This document shows, piece by piece, positions 32,903-41,714 of a DNA stretch of 58,266 bases. A program made the translations under genes and the position numbers. Positions within the stretch are counted from its first letter, which is position 1; every line of letters starts with the position of its first letter. The stretch is from Oscillospiraceae bacterium. Its GTDB lineage: Bacteria; Bacillota; Clostridia; Oscillospirales; CAG-272. Location of the stretch: the NCBI GenBank assembly GCA_015064295.1, contig SVSM01000007.1, positions 1 through 58,266 of the forward strand. The letters run 5' to 3'. Under the pieces are notes generated by a model. The model did no database searches and was not told where the DNA came from. It was given only the letters and a program-made list of their open reading frames with translations.

Positions 32903-34273
32903 TTACAGCCGTTCCTCCAAATACTTAACCTGCCGTTCAAAGGACTCGGGGCCGCAGCCGCCGAGAGAATTGCGGCGGGCTACGCAGGTTTCAAGGGAGA
33001 TGGCGGCATAGAGGTCGGCATCGAACAGCTCATCGGCGGCCTTGTACTCGCCCAAGGGAAGCTCGTCGAGGACGGTGCCGAGGGCAATACAGCGGGCGAC
33101 CAGCTGCCCTACCGTCTTATAGGCCGAACGGAAGGGGCGGCCCTTACCCACGAGGTAGTCGGCCAGGTCGGTGGCGTTGATGAAGCCCTTTTGGGCGGCG
33201 CGGTACATATTCTCGGGAATCGGCTTCATGGTGGCGACCATGGGGATGAAGACGGCGAGGCAATGGTTCACCGTTTCCAGGGCATCGAAGATCGATTCCT
33301 TGTCCTCCTGCATATCCTTGTTATAGGCCAGCGGCAGGCCCTTCAGCACCGTGAGGGTACCCATGAGGTCGCCGTAGACCCGTCCCGTCTTGCCTCTTAC
33401 CAGCTCGGCCATGTCGGGATTCTTCTTTTGGGGCATGATGGAGGAGCCGGTGGTATAGGCGTCGGAAAGCTCCACGAACTTAAATTCCCAAGACGACCAG
33501 AGGATGATCTCCTCCGAGAAGCGGGAGAGGTGCGTCATGATGAGGGAGAAGGCGGCCAGCAGCTCCACGCAGTAATCACGGTCGGAGACGCCGTCGATGC
33601 TGTTTTCCGAAATGCCGTCGAAGCCCAGCTTCTCGGCGGTAAAGAGACGGTCGGTCTCGTAGGTGGTGCCGGCCAGGGCACAGGAGCCGAGAGGCGACAC
33701 GTTCATGCGCTTCAGGGCGTCGCGGAGCCGTCCCATATCCCGCTCGAACATCATGCCGTAGGCCAGCAGATGATGGGCGAAGGTGATGGGCTGTGCCCGC
33801 TGGAGATGGGTGTAGCCGGGCATGATGACGTCTCGGCCGGCCTTGGCTTGGGCGAGTAATACTCCGATCAGCTCGCGAAGCTGGCCGAGAATTGTCTCGG
33901 TCTCGTCCCGCAGGTACAGCCGCAGGTCAACGGCTACCTGGTCGTTACGGCTTCTGGCCGTGTGGAGCTTCTTGCCTACGTCGCCGATGCGTGCCGTCAG
34001 CTCGGCCTCTACGAACATATGGATGTCCTCGGCCGCAGGATCGAAGGGGAGCTTGCCCGCGACGATGTCGTCGAGGATGCCGCCCAGCCCCTCGGTGATG
34101 GCCTCGCATTCGGCGGCGGTCAGAATCCCGCACTTGGCCAGCATGGCCGCGTGAGCCATGCTGCCCCGAATGTCCTGTTTATACATCTTACTGTCAAAGC
34201 CGATGGATGAATTGAAATCGTCGGCGATCGCGTCGGTCTTGGCCGCCGTGACGCCTTCCCACATTTTTGCCAT
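32903..34273 (-). CDS. argH: Argininosuccinate lyase
   Basis: Protein of 456 aa of the fumarase/ASL superfamily. The signature GSSIMPQKKNPD (near residue 280) and HTARSRNDQV, GYTHLQRAQP are conserved. It splits argininosuccinate into arginine and fumarate. TAGGAG lies 7 nt before the ATG. It sits between argG and argF; both flanks are repeat elements (loci 8 and 9). Confidence 0.97.
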   Translation of the reverse strand: MAKMWEGVTAAKTDAIADDFNSSIGFDSKMYKQDIRGSMAHAAMLAKCGILTAAECEAITEGLGGILDDIVAGKLPFDPAAEDIHMFVEAELTARIGDVGKKLHTARSRNDQVAVDLRLYLRDETETILGQLRELIGVLLAQAKAGRDVIMPGYTHLQRAQPITFAHHLLAYGMMFERDMGRLRDALKRMNVSPLGSCALAGTTYETDRLFTAEKLGFDGISENSIDGVSDRDYCVELLAAFSLIMTHLSRFSEEIILWSSWEFKFVELSDAYTTGSSIMPQKKNPDMAELVRGKTGRVYGDLMGTLTVLKGLPLAYNKDMQEDKESIFDALETVNHCLAVFIPMVATMKPIPENMYRAAQKGFINATDLADYLVGKGRPFRSAYKTVGQLVARCIALGTVLDELPLGEYKAADELFDADLYAAISLETCVARRNSLGGCGPESFERQVKYLEERL

Positions 34274-34301
34274 AGTAAACTCCTAACAGGGGAGGGGTGG
34301 G

Positions 34302-34500
34302 CCCAAGGGCTCTGCCCTTGGGAATCCCGCCAAGGGGGCTTTTTGGAAAAAGCCCCCTTGGAACCCCAAAAACTTTGATTGGCGAAACACGGCGTGTTTC
34401 GCGAACAGGCATAAAATACAAGTTGCCGAAAACGCAGTTTTCGGCTTTTTAAGGTTTTTGAAAGGGGTGTGGGGAAAACTTTTTTCAAAAAGTTTTCCCC
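34302..34500. repeat. Tri-hairpin intergenic element, locus 9 (inverted pair, argG/argH)
   Basis: Left: H1 CCCAAGGGCTCTGCCCTTGGG at 34302-34322, H2 CCAAGGGGGCTTTTT/AAAAAGCCCCCTTGG at 34330-34361, link CCCCAAAAACTTTGATT, H3 GCGAAACACGGCGTGTTTCGC at 34382-34402. Right: H3 GCCGAAAACGCAGTTTTCGGC at 34425-34445, link TTTAAGGTTTTTGAAAGG, H2 GGGGAAAACTTTTT/AAAAAGTTTTCCCC at 34471-34500; no H1. Spacer 22 nt. Confidence 0.93.
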
Positions 34501-34515
34501 GACCCACTCGTGTTC

Positions 34516-35739
34516 TTACTTATTCTTCTCGTTCACCTGAGCCTGAACCTTGATGGGTAGGCCGAAGAGGTTGATGAAGCCGGTAGCGTCGGCCTGGTTA
34601 TAGACATGATCCTCACCGAAGGTAGCGATCTCCTCGGAGTAGAGGGACCAATCGGACCAAGCGCCGGCCTTGATGATGTTGCCCTTATAGAGCTTCAGCT
34701 TCACCTTACCGGTGACGTGCTCCTGGGTCTTATCCACGAAGGCCGAGAGAGCCTGGCGGAGGGGGGTGAACCACTGGCCGTTATAGACGAGATCGGCAAA
34801 GGTGACGGCCAGCTCCTGCTTTTTATGGGCGGTCATCTTATCGAGGCAGAGGGTCTCCAGATAGTTATGAGCAAAGTAGAGGATCTCACCGCCGGGAGTC
34901 TCGTAGACGCCGCGGCATTTCATGCCGACCAGACGGTTCTCCACGATGTCAAGAAGGCCGATGCCGTTCTTGCCGCCCAGCTCGTTGAGCTTGAGGATGA
35001 TGTTCTTGGCGGACATCTTCTCGCCGTCGATGGCCACCGGGACGCCCTGCTCAAAGTCGAGGGTAACGTAGGTGGGAACGTCGGGGGCCTTCTCCGGGGA
35101 GATACCCATCTCGAGGAAGCCTTCCTTATTGTAGAGAGGCTCGTTGCCGGCATCCTCCAGATCCATGCCCTCGTGAGAGAGGTGCCAGAGGTTCTTATCC
35201 TTACTGTAATTGGTCTCGCGGTTGATCTTCAGAGGTACGTTGTGGGCCTCGGCGTAGTCGATCTCCTCCTCGCGGGACTTGATGTCCCACTCACGCCAGG
35301 GGGCGATGATGGGCATATCGGGGCAGAAGTGCTTCAGGGTCAGCTCAAAGCGTACCTGGTCGTTGCCCTTGCCGGTACAGCCGTGGCAGATGGCGTCGGC
35401 CTTTTCCTTGATGGCGATCTCGGCCAGGCCCTTGGCGATACAGGGACGGGCGTGAGAGGTGCCAAGGAGGTACTCCTCGTACTTGGCTCCCGCCTTCACG
35501 CAGGGGATGATGTAGTTATCCACGTAGTCGTCGGTGAGGTCGAGGACGTAGAGCTTGGAGGCGCCGGTCTTGATGGCCTTTTCCTCAAGGCCCTCCAGCT
35601 CGTCAGCCTGACCCACGTTACCGGAGACGGCGATGACCTCGCAGTTGTTATAGTTTTCCTTCAGCCACGGAATGATGATGGAGGTATCCAGGCCTCCCGA
35701 GTAGGCAAGAACGACTTTTTTGATCTGAGACTTATCCAT
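34516..35739 (-). CDS. argG: Argininosuccinate synthase
   Basis: Protein of 407 aa. The ATP-pyrophosphatase P-loop AYSGGLDTS is at about residues 13-21; [16 protein letters not shown] and [13 protein letters not shown] are typical. It joins citrulline and aspartate to argininosuccinate. It leads the argGHF set, so the last three steps of arginine synthesis are together; argB, argC, argD, argJ and carB are not in the window. The promoter carries a good ARG-box candidate. Confidence 0.97.
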   Translation of the reverse strand: MDKSQIKKVVLAYSGGLDTSIIIPWLKENYNNCEVIAVSGNVGQADELEGLEEKAIKTGASKLYVLDLTDDYVDNYIIPCVKAGAKYEEYLLGTSHARPCIAKGLAEIAIKEKADAICHGCTGKGNDQVRFELTLKHFCPDMPIIAPWREWDIKSREEEIDYAEAHNVPLKINRETNYSKDKNLWHLSHEGMDLEDAGNEPLYNKEGFLEMGISPEKAPDVPTYVTLDFEQGVPVAIDGEKMSAKNIILKLNELGGKNGIGLLDIVENRLVGMKCRGVYETPGGEILYFAHNYLETLCLDKMTAHKKQELAVTFADLVYNGQWFTPLRQALSAFVDKTQEHVTGKVKLKLYKGNIIKAGAWSDWSLYSEEIATFGEDHVYNQADATGFINLFGLPIKVQAQVNEKNK

Positions 35740-35783
35740 GATGGCGTATCCTTTCGTTTTTCAACGGGTATGGTTGAGTTGTA

Positions 35784-35797
35784 TGCATAATTATACA
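35784..35797. promoter_or_regulatory. ARG box (ArgR operator) at the argG promoter
   Basis: On the minus strand TGTATAATTATGCA fits the ArgR consensus form TGnAT-wwww-ATnCA and overlaps the -10 element, so arginine-loaded ArgR would block transcription. The argR gene itself is not in the window. Confidence 0.65.
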
Positions 35798-35818
35798 CCA
35801 TCGTTGCATAAAAAGCAA
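35790..35818 (-). promoter_or_regulatory. Sigma-A promoter of argG-argH-argF
   Basis: On the minus strand TTGCTT, 17 nt, TATAAT, about 50 nt before argG. The rest of the 333-nt gap to the phosphatase gene (35819-35984) shows no gene. Confidence 0.8.
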
Positions 35819-35984
35819 GGGTTTTTTGGCTTTTTTTGTATTTTTTATGTTTTATACAGGCCTTACGGCCCAAATGCCGAAGAATGTGTGCAAAATGAGG
35901 AGGATTCGGGGCGGGAGAACCGAAAATCCCGCTTCGCCCCGCGGGGAGGTGGCTGAAATCTTCACGAAATTTTGGCGGTTTTTC

Positions 35985-36013
35985 TTGACAAATGAATAAA
36001 ACTTTGCTATCAT
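35985..36013 (+). promoter_or_regulatory. Sigma-A promoter of the alkaline phosphatase
   Basis: TTGACA, 17 nt, TATCAT, 60 nt before the start. No clear PhoP box was recognised. Confidence 0.78.
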
Positions 36014-36072
36014 CAACCGTAGCGCTATCCCGATTATATCATAAATATATCACGATATTCGGAGGTCAGATC

Positions 36073-37242
36073 ATGAAAACCCGCATTTCAAGAATCCTCG
36101 CAGCGCTTCTCCTTTTCGCCATGCTCCTTTGCACAGTATCCTGCAGCTCGGCAAGCAACAACGGCGCGGACGGCTCCCAGTCCTTGTCGGGGGACGTTAC
36201 CCCGCAGCAAAGTGAGATCAAGAACGTGATCCTCATCATCGGCGACGGCATGGGGCCGGAGCACATTGCCGCCGGTCAGCTCTACACCGGCAAGACCTTT
36301 GCCTTCACGGGCTGGCAGTCTACCGGCGTGAACACCGACGCGGTGGGAACCATCGGTAAGGGCCCGGTGCTCACCGATTCCGCCGCGGCCGGCACCGCCA
36401 TGGCCACCGGTAAGCTGACTGCCACTTCCTACGTCGGAAAAGACCATCTGGGCAAGGACGTCACCACTATCCTGGACCTGGCTTCTCAGTTGGGCAAATC
36501 CACCGGCGTCGTGACCACCGATACCCTCTTCGGCGCAACCCCTGCCGCCTTTTCGGCTCATACCAATAACCGCAATAACTCGGTGGAGATCGTGACCTCC
36601 CAGCTGACGTCGGGCGTAGATCTGCTCTGCGGCTCTAGGGACACCCTCTGCACCTCCCGCCAAAGCGAGATCGAAGCGGCGGGCTATACCTACTGTGACG
36701 ATTTCAAGACGGTGGACGGCACCATGTCGGCCGACAAGACCTACTGGCAGTTCGGCATGGCCGGTACCACGGCTGCCGTTAAGCTGTGCGATGCCGGCGT
36801 CAAGGCCCTGAACTACCTCGATCAGGACGAGGACGGCTTTGTGCTGATGATCGAGCAGGCACACGTGGATAAGTATTCCCACAGCAACGACTTCGGCGGT
36901 ATGGTCGAAAGCGTCAAGAGCCTGAACGATACCGTGGAGGCGGTCATGAGCTGGCTGGGCGATCGGACCGATACGGTGGTCCTCATCACGGCTGACCACG
37001 AGACCGGCGGCCTTGCCATCGGCGCTCACGACCGTTACACCAAGTCCTATCAGGGCGGCGCAGAGACGATCTACTACAACTGGTCGTCCACCACCCATAC
37101 CAACTCCAAGGTCATGCTCTTCGTTTACGGCGTGACGGTGGACTTTTCCTCGTTCAATTATTACGCCTCCCGCCACCTCATCAAAAACACCAACGTATTT
37201 GATCTGATGTCCGGGGTCTTGGCGCCTCCCGCAGAAGACTGA
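36073..37242 (+). CDS. phoA: Alkaline phosphatase lipoprotein
   Basis: 389 aa from the ATG at 36073 after GGAGG; the track start at 35992 lies in the promoter. The signal peptide ends in a lipobox-like TVSC (Cys24). Metal and nucleophile motifs of the alkaline phosphatase family are present: IIGDGMG (D58), TDSAAAGTAMATG (Ser103 nucleophile) and TADHETGGL. It should hydrolyse phosphate monoesters outside the membrane. Followed by a strong shared terminator; no pst or pho genes are adjacent. Confidence 0.92.
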   Translation: MKTRISRILAALLLFAMLLCTVSCSSASNNGADGSQSLSGDVTPQQSEIKNVILIIGDGMGPEHIAAGQLYTGKTFAFTGWQSTGVNTDAVGTIGKGPVLTDSAAAGTAMATGKLTATSYVGKDHLGKDVTTILDLASQLGKSTGVVTTDTLFGATPAAFSAHTNNRNNSVEIVTSQLTSGVDLLCGSRDTLCTSRQSEIEAAGYTYCDDFKTVDGTMSADKTYWQFGMAGTTAAVKLCDAGVKALNYLDQDEDGFVLMIEQAHVDKYSHSNDFGGMVESVKSLNDTVEAVMSWLGDRTDTVVLITADHETGGLAIGAHDRYTKSYQGGAETIYYNWSSTTHTNSKVMLFVYGVTVDFSSFNYYASRHLIKNTNVFDLMSGVLAPPAED

Positions 37243-37274
37243 CCGGGTAAATACCGAGCGCGGCTCGGATCCAA

Positions 37275-37312
37275 TAAAAAGCCGATACGGATCTTCCGTA
37301 TCGGCTTTTTGT
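37275..37312. terminator. Bidirectional terminator, phoA / SGNH
   Basis: AAAAAGCCGATACGGA / TCCGTATCGGCTTTTT between convergent genes. No repeat arm is present here. Confidence 0.93.
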
Positions 37313-37314
37313 AT

Positions 37315-38010
37315 TTAGGTCGCCCGGAGAGGGGAGGCCTTGGCTGCGGCGGCTTCAATGGCCTCGCGGATGAGGCGGTGGCCCCTGGAATTGGGGTGGA
37401 TCCCGTCCTCGCAGAGGTAATCGGTGTAGTCCTTGCGGATGAGAAACGCGGAACGGATGTCGATCATTTGGGTGCCGGTGGCGTTACAGACGTCGCAGAC
37501 GGCGGCGTTGTACATTTCGTGCCAGCGGTAGATATAGATGGAATCGCCTCCCAGCCACTTTAAAATGTTCTCCGCCGACAGGCCGCGGGAGATCCAGCGG
37601 AAGTATTTTTTCTCGTCAATGGGTGGCAGGTTGAGCAGCACGGGGATCTTCCCCAGCCTGCGGACCTGTTCGATGGCCTTTTGATAGGTGTCGGTAAAGA
37701 CCTCGATGGGGGTGCGGGGGGTATGGGCGGCCTCGGGGGCCTCCGAGATCTTTTGCCAGTCGAAGTCACTGTCGTTACCGCCGAATTCCAGCAGGACGTA
37801 GTCGGCGGCTTCAATCTTTTCGGTATTCTTCTCCATCAGCTCCATGCCGCGGGTGACGGTGCAGCCGTAACGGGAAAAATTTTCGATGCGGCAGGCTTCG
37901 TCCTGCTCCATGAGCTTGACAAAGCTGGTGTCACAGGCAACGTAGCGTTCCTTTTCGGGGTCGTAGACGACACCCTTGCCGATGGAATCGCCAAAAAAGC
38001 ACAGTTTCAT
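37315..38010 (-). CDS. SGNH/GDSL-family hydrolase
   Basis: Protein of 231 aa. Block I FFGDSIGKG (Ser9 nucleophile), block III LEFGGNDSD and block V DGIHPNSRGH (Asp and His of the triad) are in order. There is no signal peptide. Such enzymes deacylate lipids, sugars or peptidoglycan-linked groups; the substrate is not readable. AAGGAG precedes the ATG, with a sigma-A promoter about 73 nt upstream. Confidence 0.9.
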   Translation of the reverse strand: MKLCFFGDSIGKGVVYDPEKERYVACDTSFVKLMEQDEACRIENFSRYGCTVTRGMELMEKNTEKIEAADYVLLEFGGNDSDFDWQKISEAPEAAHTPRTPIEVFTDTYQKAIEQVRRLGKIPVLLNLPPIDEKKYFRWISRGLSAENILKWLGGDSIYIYRWHEMYNAAVCDVCNATGTQMIDIRSAFLIRKDYTDYLCEDGIHPNSRGHRLIREAIEAAAAKASPLRAT

Positions 38011-38082
38011 GGGGTTCTCCTTATGAGACGGGGTGGAAGACGTTTGTGATAGTATTGTCCATTTCTGCTCTTGATATTCAAA

Positions 38083-38111
38083 ATTATAACACGCAATATT
38101 GAAAACGTCAA
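38083..38111 (-). promoter_or_regulatory. Sigma-A promoter of the SGNH gene
   Basis: On the minus strand TTGACG, 17 nt, TATAAT; divergent from the DUF1836 promoter 22 nt away. Confidence 0.78.
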
Positions 38112-38132
38112 CATAAAAATTTCGAAATCTTA

Positions 38133-38161
38133 TTTACAAACTTTAAAAAATGTGTTATAAT
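38133..38161 (+). promoter_or_regulatory. Sigma-A promoter of the DUF1836 gene
   Basis: TTTACA, 17 nt, TATAAT; the start codon is 74 nt downstream. Confidence 0.78.
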
Positions 38162-38235
38162 TCTATTAAGATGACCTCTGCCGCTGACGATGTCCTTCGG
38201 CGACAGGGAATGCCTTGCTACGAACGGAGAACAGT

Positions 38236-38778
38236 ATGGAACAGATCAAAGACCTGATCGATCGCATGATCGCGCAGACCGACCTCACCTACGACCGCCT
38301 TCCCGACATTGACCTGTATATGGACCAGGTCATCGAATACCTGTCGCGGCAGAGCGTGTCCTCCCGGGAGAACGATAAGATCTCCTCGGCCATGATCAAC
38401 AATTACATTAAGGACGGCCTTCTCCCCCGCGCTACCGATAAGAAGTATTCAAGAGACCATCTCGCCTATCTTCTGATGATCGCGCGGCTGAAGCAGATGC
38501 TGTCGGTGAAGGACACCGGCCTGCTGCTGAAGGCCGAGACCGAGGGACGGGACGTGGCGGCCTACTTTAACGGCTTCCAGGCTCTCGTGGCCGATACCGC
38601 CCGCTCGGTGGAGGAGTCCCTACCGGCAGACGACGACGGCCTTTCGGCCGTGGCGCTCCGTCTTGCCGTTTCGGGATACGTCAGCCGCATCGTCTGCGAG
38701 CTGATCCTCGCCCGTCTTGAGACCAGCGCGGAGGCGGCACAGGAGCCCGACGGGGAGGAGACGTCGGAAAAATCCTGA
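38236..38778 (+). CDS. DUF1836 family protein
   Basis: 180 aa from the ATG at 38236 after CGGAG; ORF track gives 38215. The core DIDLYMDQVIEYLSRQ ... ISSAMINNYIKDGLLPR ... KKYSRDHLAYLLMIARLKQMLSV matches DUF1836, which has a MerR-like winged-helix look (Asn-Tyr-x-x-x-Gly-Leu-x-Pro). A DNA-binding regulator is likely, target unknown. Divergent from the SGNH hydrolase. Confidence 0.85.
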   Translation: MEQIKDLIDRMIAQTDLTYDRLPDIDLYMDQVIEYLSRQSVSSRENDKISSAMINNYIKDGLLPRATDKKYSRDHLAYLLMIARLKQMLSVKDTGLLLKAETEGRDVAAYFNGFQALVADTARSVEESLPADDDGLSAVALRLAVSGYVSRIVCELILARLETSAEAAQEPDGEETSEKS

Positions 38779-38805
38779 TTCCGTCCGTTTATTCATAAAA
38801 TAGGG

Positions 38806-38834
38806 TTGATTTTTTCCGTCTTCTGTATTACAAT
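38806..38834 (+). promoter_or_regulatory. Sigma-A promoter of fba
   Basis: TTGATT, 17 nt, TACAAT; start 57 nt downstream. Confidence 0.75.
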
Positions 38835-38890
38835 GAAATGGTATGTAATAAATTCAATATGCGGGGAACCGCATGGAAAGGACAATGAAA

Positions 38891-39850
38891 ATGGCACTTG
38901 TTACAACCAAGGACATGTTCCGCAAAGCGTATGAGGGAGGCTACGCCGTCGGCGCCTTCAACATCAACAATATGGAGATCGTGCAGGCGATCACCGAGGC
39001 CGCTCAGGAGCTGAACTCTCCCGTGGTGCTTCAGGTCTCTGCCGGCGCAAGAAAGTACGCCAAGCACGCTTACCTCATGGCCCTCGCTGAGGCGGCTGTG
39101 AAGGATACCGGTGTCGACGTGGCTCTCCACCTCGACCACGGCGCCGATTTTGAGATCTGCAAGTCCTGCATCGACGGCGGCTTTACCTCCGTTATGATCG
39201 ACGGCTCTCACCACTCTTATGAGGATAACGTGGCTCTGACCCGCAAGGTCGTGGAGTACGCTCACGCCCGCGGCGTCGTCGTGGAGGGCGAGCTGGGTGT
39301 TCTGGCCGGCGTTGAGGACGACGTCGTTGCCGAGCATTCCTCCTACACCCGTCCCGAGGAGGTCGAGGACTTCGTCACCCGTACCGGCGTTGACTCCCTC
39401 GCCATCTCCATCGGGACCAGCCACGGCGCTTATAAGTTCACCCCCAAGCAGTGCACCCGCAACGCCGAGGGTATTCTGGTTCCGCCCCCTCTCCGTTTCG
39501 ATATTCTCGAGGAGATCGAAAAGCGTCTCCCCGGCTTCCCCATCGTGCTCCACGGCGCCTCCTCGGTTCCTCAGGAGTACGTGAAGGAGATCAATGAGCT
39601 GGGCGGTCAGCTTCCTGACGCCGTCGGTATTCCCGAGGAGCAGCTCCGTCGCGCCGCTTCCATGGCCGTCTGCAAGATCAACATCGACTCCGATATCCGT
39701 CTGGCTATGACCGCCGGTATCCGCCGCGTCTTCAATTCCAACCCCGCCGCCTTCGACCCCAGAGAGTACCTCAAGGTCGCTCGCGCCGAGGTGAAGAAGA
39801 TGGTCGCTCACAAGATCAAGGACGTTCTCGGCTCCGATAATAAGATGTAA
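38891..39850 (+). CDS. fba: Class II fructose-bisphosphate aldolase
   Basis: 319 aa from the ATG at 38891, which has AAAGGA at 8-nt spacing; ATGs at 38873 and 38885 are in-frame alternatives. HLDHGADFE with the catalytic Asp and zinc His, MIDGSHHSYEDNV, VEGELGVLAG, LHGASSVP and CKINIDSD are class II hallmarks. It is the glycolytic and gluconeogenic aldolase. Codons look more biased toward C-ending, high-expression forms than in neighbours, as expected for a glycolytic gene. Confidence 0.96.
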   Translation: MALVTTKDMFRKAYEGGYAVGAFNINNMEIVQAITEAAQELNSPVVLQVSAGARKYAKHAYLMALAEAAVKDTGVDVALHLDHGADFEICKSCIDGGFTSVMIDGSHHSYEDNVALTRKVVEYAHARGVVVEGELGVLAGVEDDVVAEHSSYTRPEEVEDFVTRTGVDSLAISIGTSHGAYKFTPKQCTRNAEGILVPPPLRFDILEEIEKRLPGFPIVLHGASSVPQEYVKEINELGGQLPDAVGIPEEQLRRAASMAVCKINIDSDIRLAMTAGIRRVFNSNPAAFDPREYLKVARAEVKKMVAHKIKDVLGSDNKM

Positions 39851-39858
39851 AGAATGGT

Positions 39859-40149
39859 GCGGGGGCATTGCCCCCGCGCCCCCACAGGGGAACTTTTTGA
39901 AAAAAGTTCCCCTGCCCCTCAAAAACTTTGGATGGCCGAAACCTGGGGTTTCGGCAAGGGCAAATATTCGGCGCCTGTCTTGATGCTTCCAAAACGTTTC
40001 TCTGCCTAAAACCTTCGTTTCGGGCGGTGGAATGTCTTTGAAGGTACGACCATACGAGTATGTAGCGAAAAACGCAGTTTTTCGCCAATTCTTCTTTGCT
40101 TCTTTCTTCTAAAGAAAGAAGCGGGGATCCAAGGGGCAGAGCCCCTTGG
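39859..40149. repeat. Tri-hairpin intergenic element, locus 10 (inverted pair plus decayed copy)
   Basis: Left: H1 GCGGGGGCATTGCCCCCGC at 39859-39877, H2 CAGGGGAACTTTTT/AAAAAGTTCCCCTG at 39885-39914, link CCTCAAAAACTTTGGATG, H3 GCCGAAACCTGGGGTTTCGGC at 39935-39955. A decayed third H3 (GCCTAAAACCTTCGTTTCGGGC) lies at about 40004-40025. Right: H3 GCGAAAAACGCAGTTTTTCGC at 40065-40085, variant hairpin GCTTCTTTC/GAAAGAAGC at 40098-40122, H1 CCAAGGGGCAGAGCCCCTTGG at 40129-40149. These fill the 317-nt gap between fba and the thioesterase. Confidence 0.92.
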
Positions 40150-40167
40150 GTGATTCCGGAGTTACTT

Positions 40168-40890
40168 ATGAAAATGCAAGCGGAGTTTCGGGTGGATACC
40201 CATGATACCGATCTGAACGGCATTGGCGCCGTGTCGTCGGTCATGCGCTACATGCAAGAAACGGCCAATCTCCAGCACGAGGTCTACGGCCCCACCCTGG
40301 ACGAGGTGAGAGCCTCGGGCAAGGCCTTCATTCTCAGCCGCGCGGCGGTGGATCTTTACGCACCGCTGTATCCCCAGGATCGGGTCACCGTCAAAACGTG
40401 GCTGACGGCCGCCAAGGGCTTCGGCTACTTCCGCAACGCGGTCTTGACGCGGGGAGAAGAAACGGTGGCGGCCATGACCTCCTTTTGGGGCGTGATTGAC
40501 ATTGCCTCCCGCCGTCCCTTGAAGGTCGACGAGGTGGAGCTTGGCTTCACCATGGAGGACGAGGGACTGGAGACACAGTCACCCGCCCGCTTCCGTATGC
40601 CGAAGGATCTGGTTCTCACAAGGCTGGGGGAGCGCACCGTCTACTATTCCGACTGCGACCGGAACATCCACATGAACAACACCAACTATCCCCGTGTTTT
40701 CTGCGATTTTCTGCCCGATATGACGGGCAAGCGGGTAACGGAATGCTCCATCAACTATATGAATGAGGCGCGGCTGGGAACCACCTTTACCGTTTACGGT
40801 GCCGAATACGAGGGCGCTTGGTATTTCCGCACCGAGCTTCCCGACGGCAGAGTCGGCTCCGAGGGGCGATTGGTCCTTACGAATATCTGA
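40168..40890 (+). CDS. Acyl-ACP thioesterase family protein
   Basis: 240 aa from the ATG at 40168 with GGAG 6 nt upstream; the track start at 40096 translates the repeat. Two hotdog-like halves: EFRVDTHDTDLNGIGAVSSVMRYMQETANLQHE, then YYSDCDRNIHMNNTNYPRVFCDFLP. The second matches the HxNNxxY region of FatA/FatB-type thioesterases. It should release free fatty acids from acyl-carrier protein. No other fatty-acid gene is adjacent. Ends at an intrinsic terminator. Confidence 0.88.
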   Translation: MKMQAEFRVDTHDTDLNGIGAVSSVMRYMQETANLQHEVYGPTLDEVRASGKAFILSRAAVDLYAPLYPQDRVTVKTWLTAAKGFGYFRNAVLTRGEETVAAMTSFWGVIDIASRRPLKVDEVELGFTMEDEGLETQSPARFRMPKDLVLTRLGERTVYYSDCDRNIHMNNTNYPRVFCDFLPDMTGKRVTECSINYMNEARLGTTFTVYGAEYEGAWYFRTELPDGRVGSEGRLVLTNI

Positions 40891-40921
40891 CGGCGCCTTC
40901 GCCGCCTTCCGAACACAAGAC

Positions 40922-40963
40922 GACGCGAAGCGGGCCGATAGCTGCTGCTTCGCGTTTTTCTTT
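40922..40963 (+). terminator. Intrinsic terminator after the thioesterase
   Basis: GACGCGAAGC / GCTTCGCGTTTTTC hairpin with a long loop. Confidence 0.75.
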
Positions 40964-41007
40964 TGCCATGGCATTTCGTATTTTATCTTGACAGGAAAGG
41001 GACGCTT

Positions 41008-41649
41008 ATGAGAGAGATCCTTCTCCGTACCGACGGCAGGACGGGCTCAATGGAATATGCCCGTATGCTGGAGCTGGAGCTTCTTGAGCGAGGCGTGACT
41101 GCGGCAGAGGATGGGGCACAGGAGCCGGCGGCGATCCTTCTGATCTGCGACGTGGCGGAGGAGGCCATTGCGGAGGAAGCGGGACGGTTGGCCGAGCGGT
41201 ATGACGCGCCTATCCTTTGCTGCTGTCGGGAGGTTTTGGCATCGCTCCCTTCGGGAGTTGTGGCGGTGGAGCGTCCCATGGACGTGAAGCGATTTTGTGA
41301 CAGTCTTGTTGCCTCCGTGAAGGAGGGACAAGAGCGCCTTCCCGCTACCCTGATCCCGCCGAAGGAGGAGGGAATCGTCATCGACCGCGACCAGCGGAAG
41401 GTTACCTGCCGCGGCGAGACTATCGCGCTGACGGCGCGGGAGTATGATCTGCTTTGTTATCTTGACGATCACCGGGGTCTTGCAGTGAGCCGCGAGGATG
41501 CCGCCCGTGAGGTTTGGGGCCTCGGCTACGGCGATACCAACGTGGTGGACGTTTATATTCGATATTTGCGGAAGAAATTGGACGAGCGCTTTGAGGCGAG
41601 ATATATTCTGACCGTAAGAGGGAAGGGGTATATGCTGCGGGATGAGTGA
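41008..41649 (+). CDS. Orphan PhoB/OmpR-type DNA-binding protein with atypical receiver-like domain
   Basis: 213 aa from the ATG at 41008; track start 40963 is upstream. The C-terminal winged helix is clear (VTCRGETIALTAREYDLLCYLDDHRGLAVSREDAAREVWG, NVVDVYIRYLRKKLD, YILTVRGKGYML). The N-terminal 110 residues have receiver-like periodicity, but the acidic pair after strand 1, the Thr/Ser of strand 4 (here CCCREV) and the Lys of strand 5 (here VERPMD) are missing; one Asp in LICDV is at about the phospho-acceptor place. No histidine kinase is adjacent. Probably a phosphorylation-independent regulator. Confidence 0.8.
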   Translation: MREILLRTDGRTGSMEYARMLELELLERGVTAAEDGAQEPAAILLICDVAEEAIAEEAGRLAERYDAPILCCCREVLASLPSGVVAVERPMDVKRFCDSLVASVKEGQERLPATLIPPKEEGIVIDRDQRKVTCRGETIALTAREYDLLCYLDDHRGLAVSREDAAREVWGLGYGDTNVVDVYIRYLRKKLDERFEARYILTVRGKGYMLRDE

Positions 41650-41714
41650 AACGTTGAATGGGACGCCAAGCTTGGCTGACAAATGAAACCCCAAACAGGA
41701 AAAAAGGACACACT

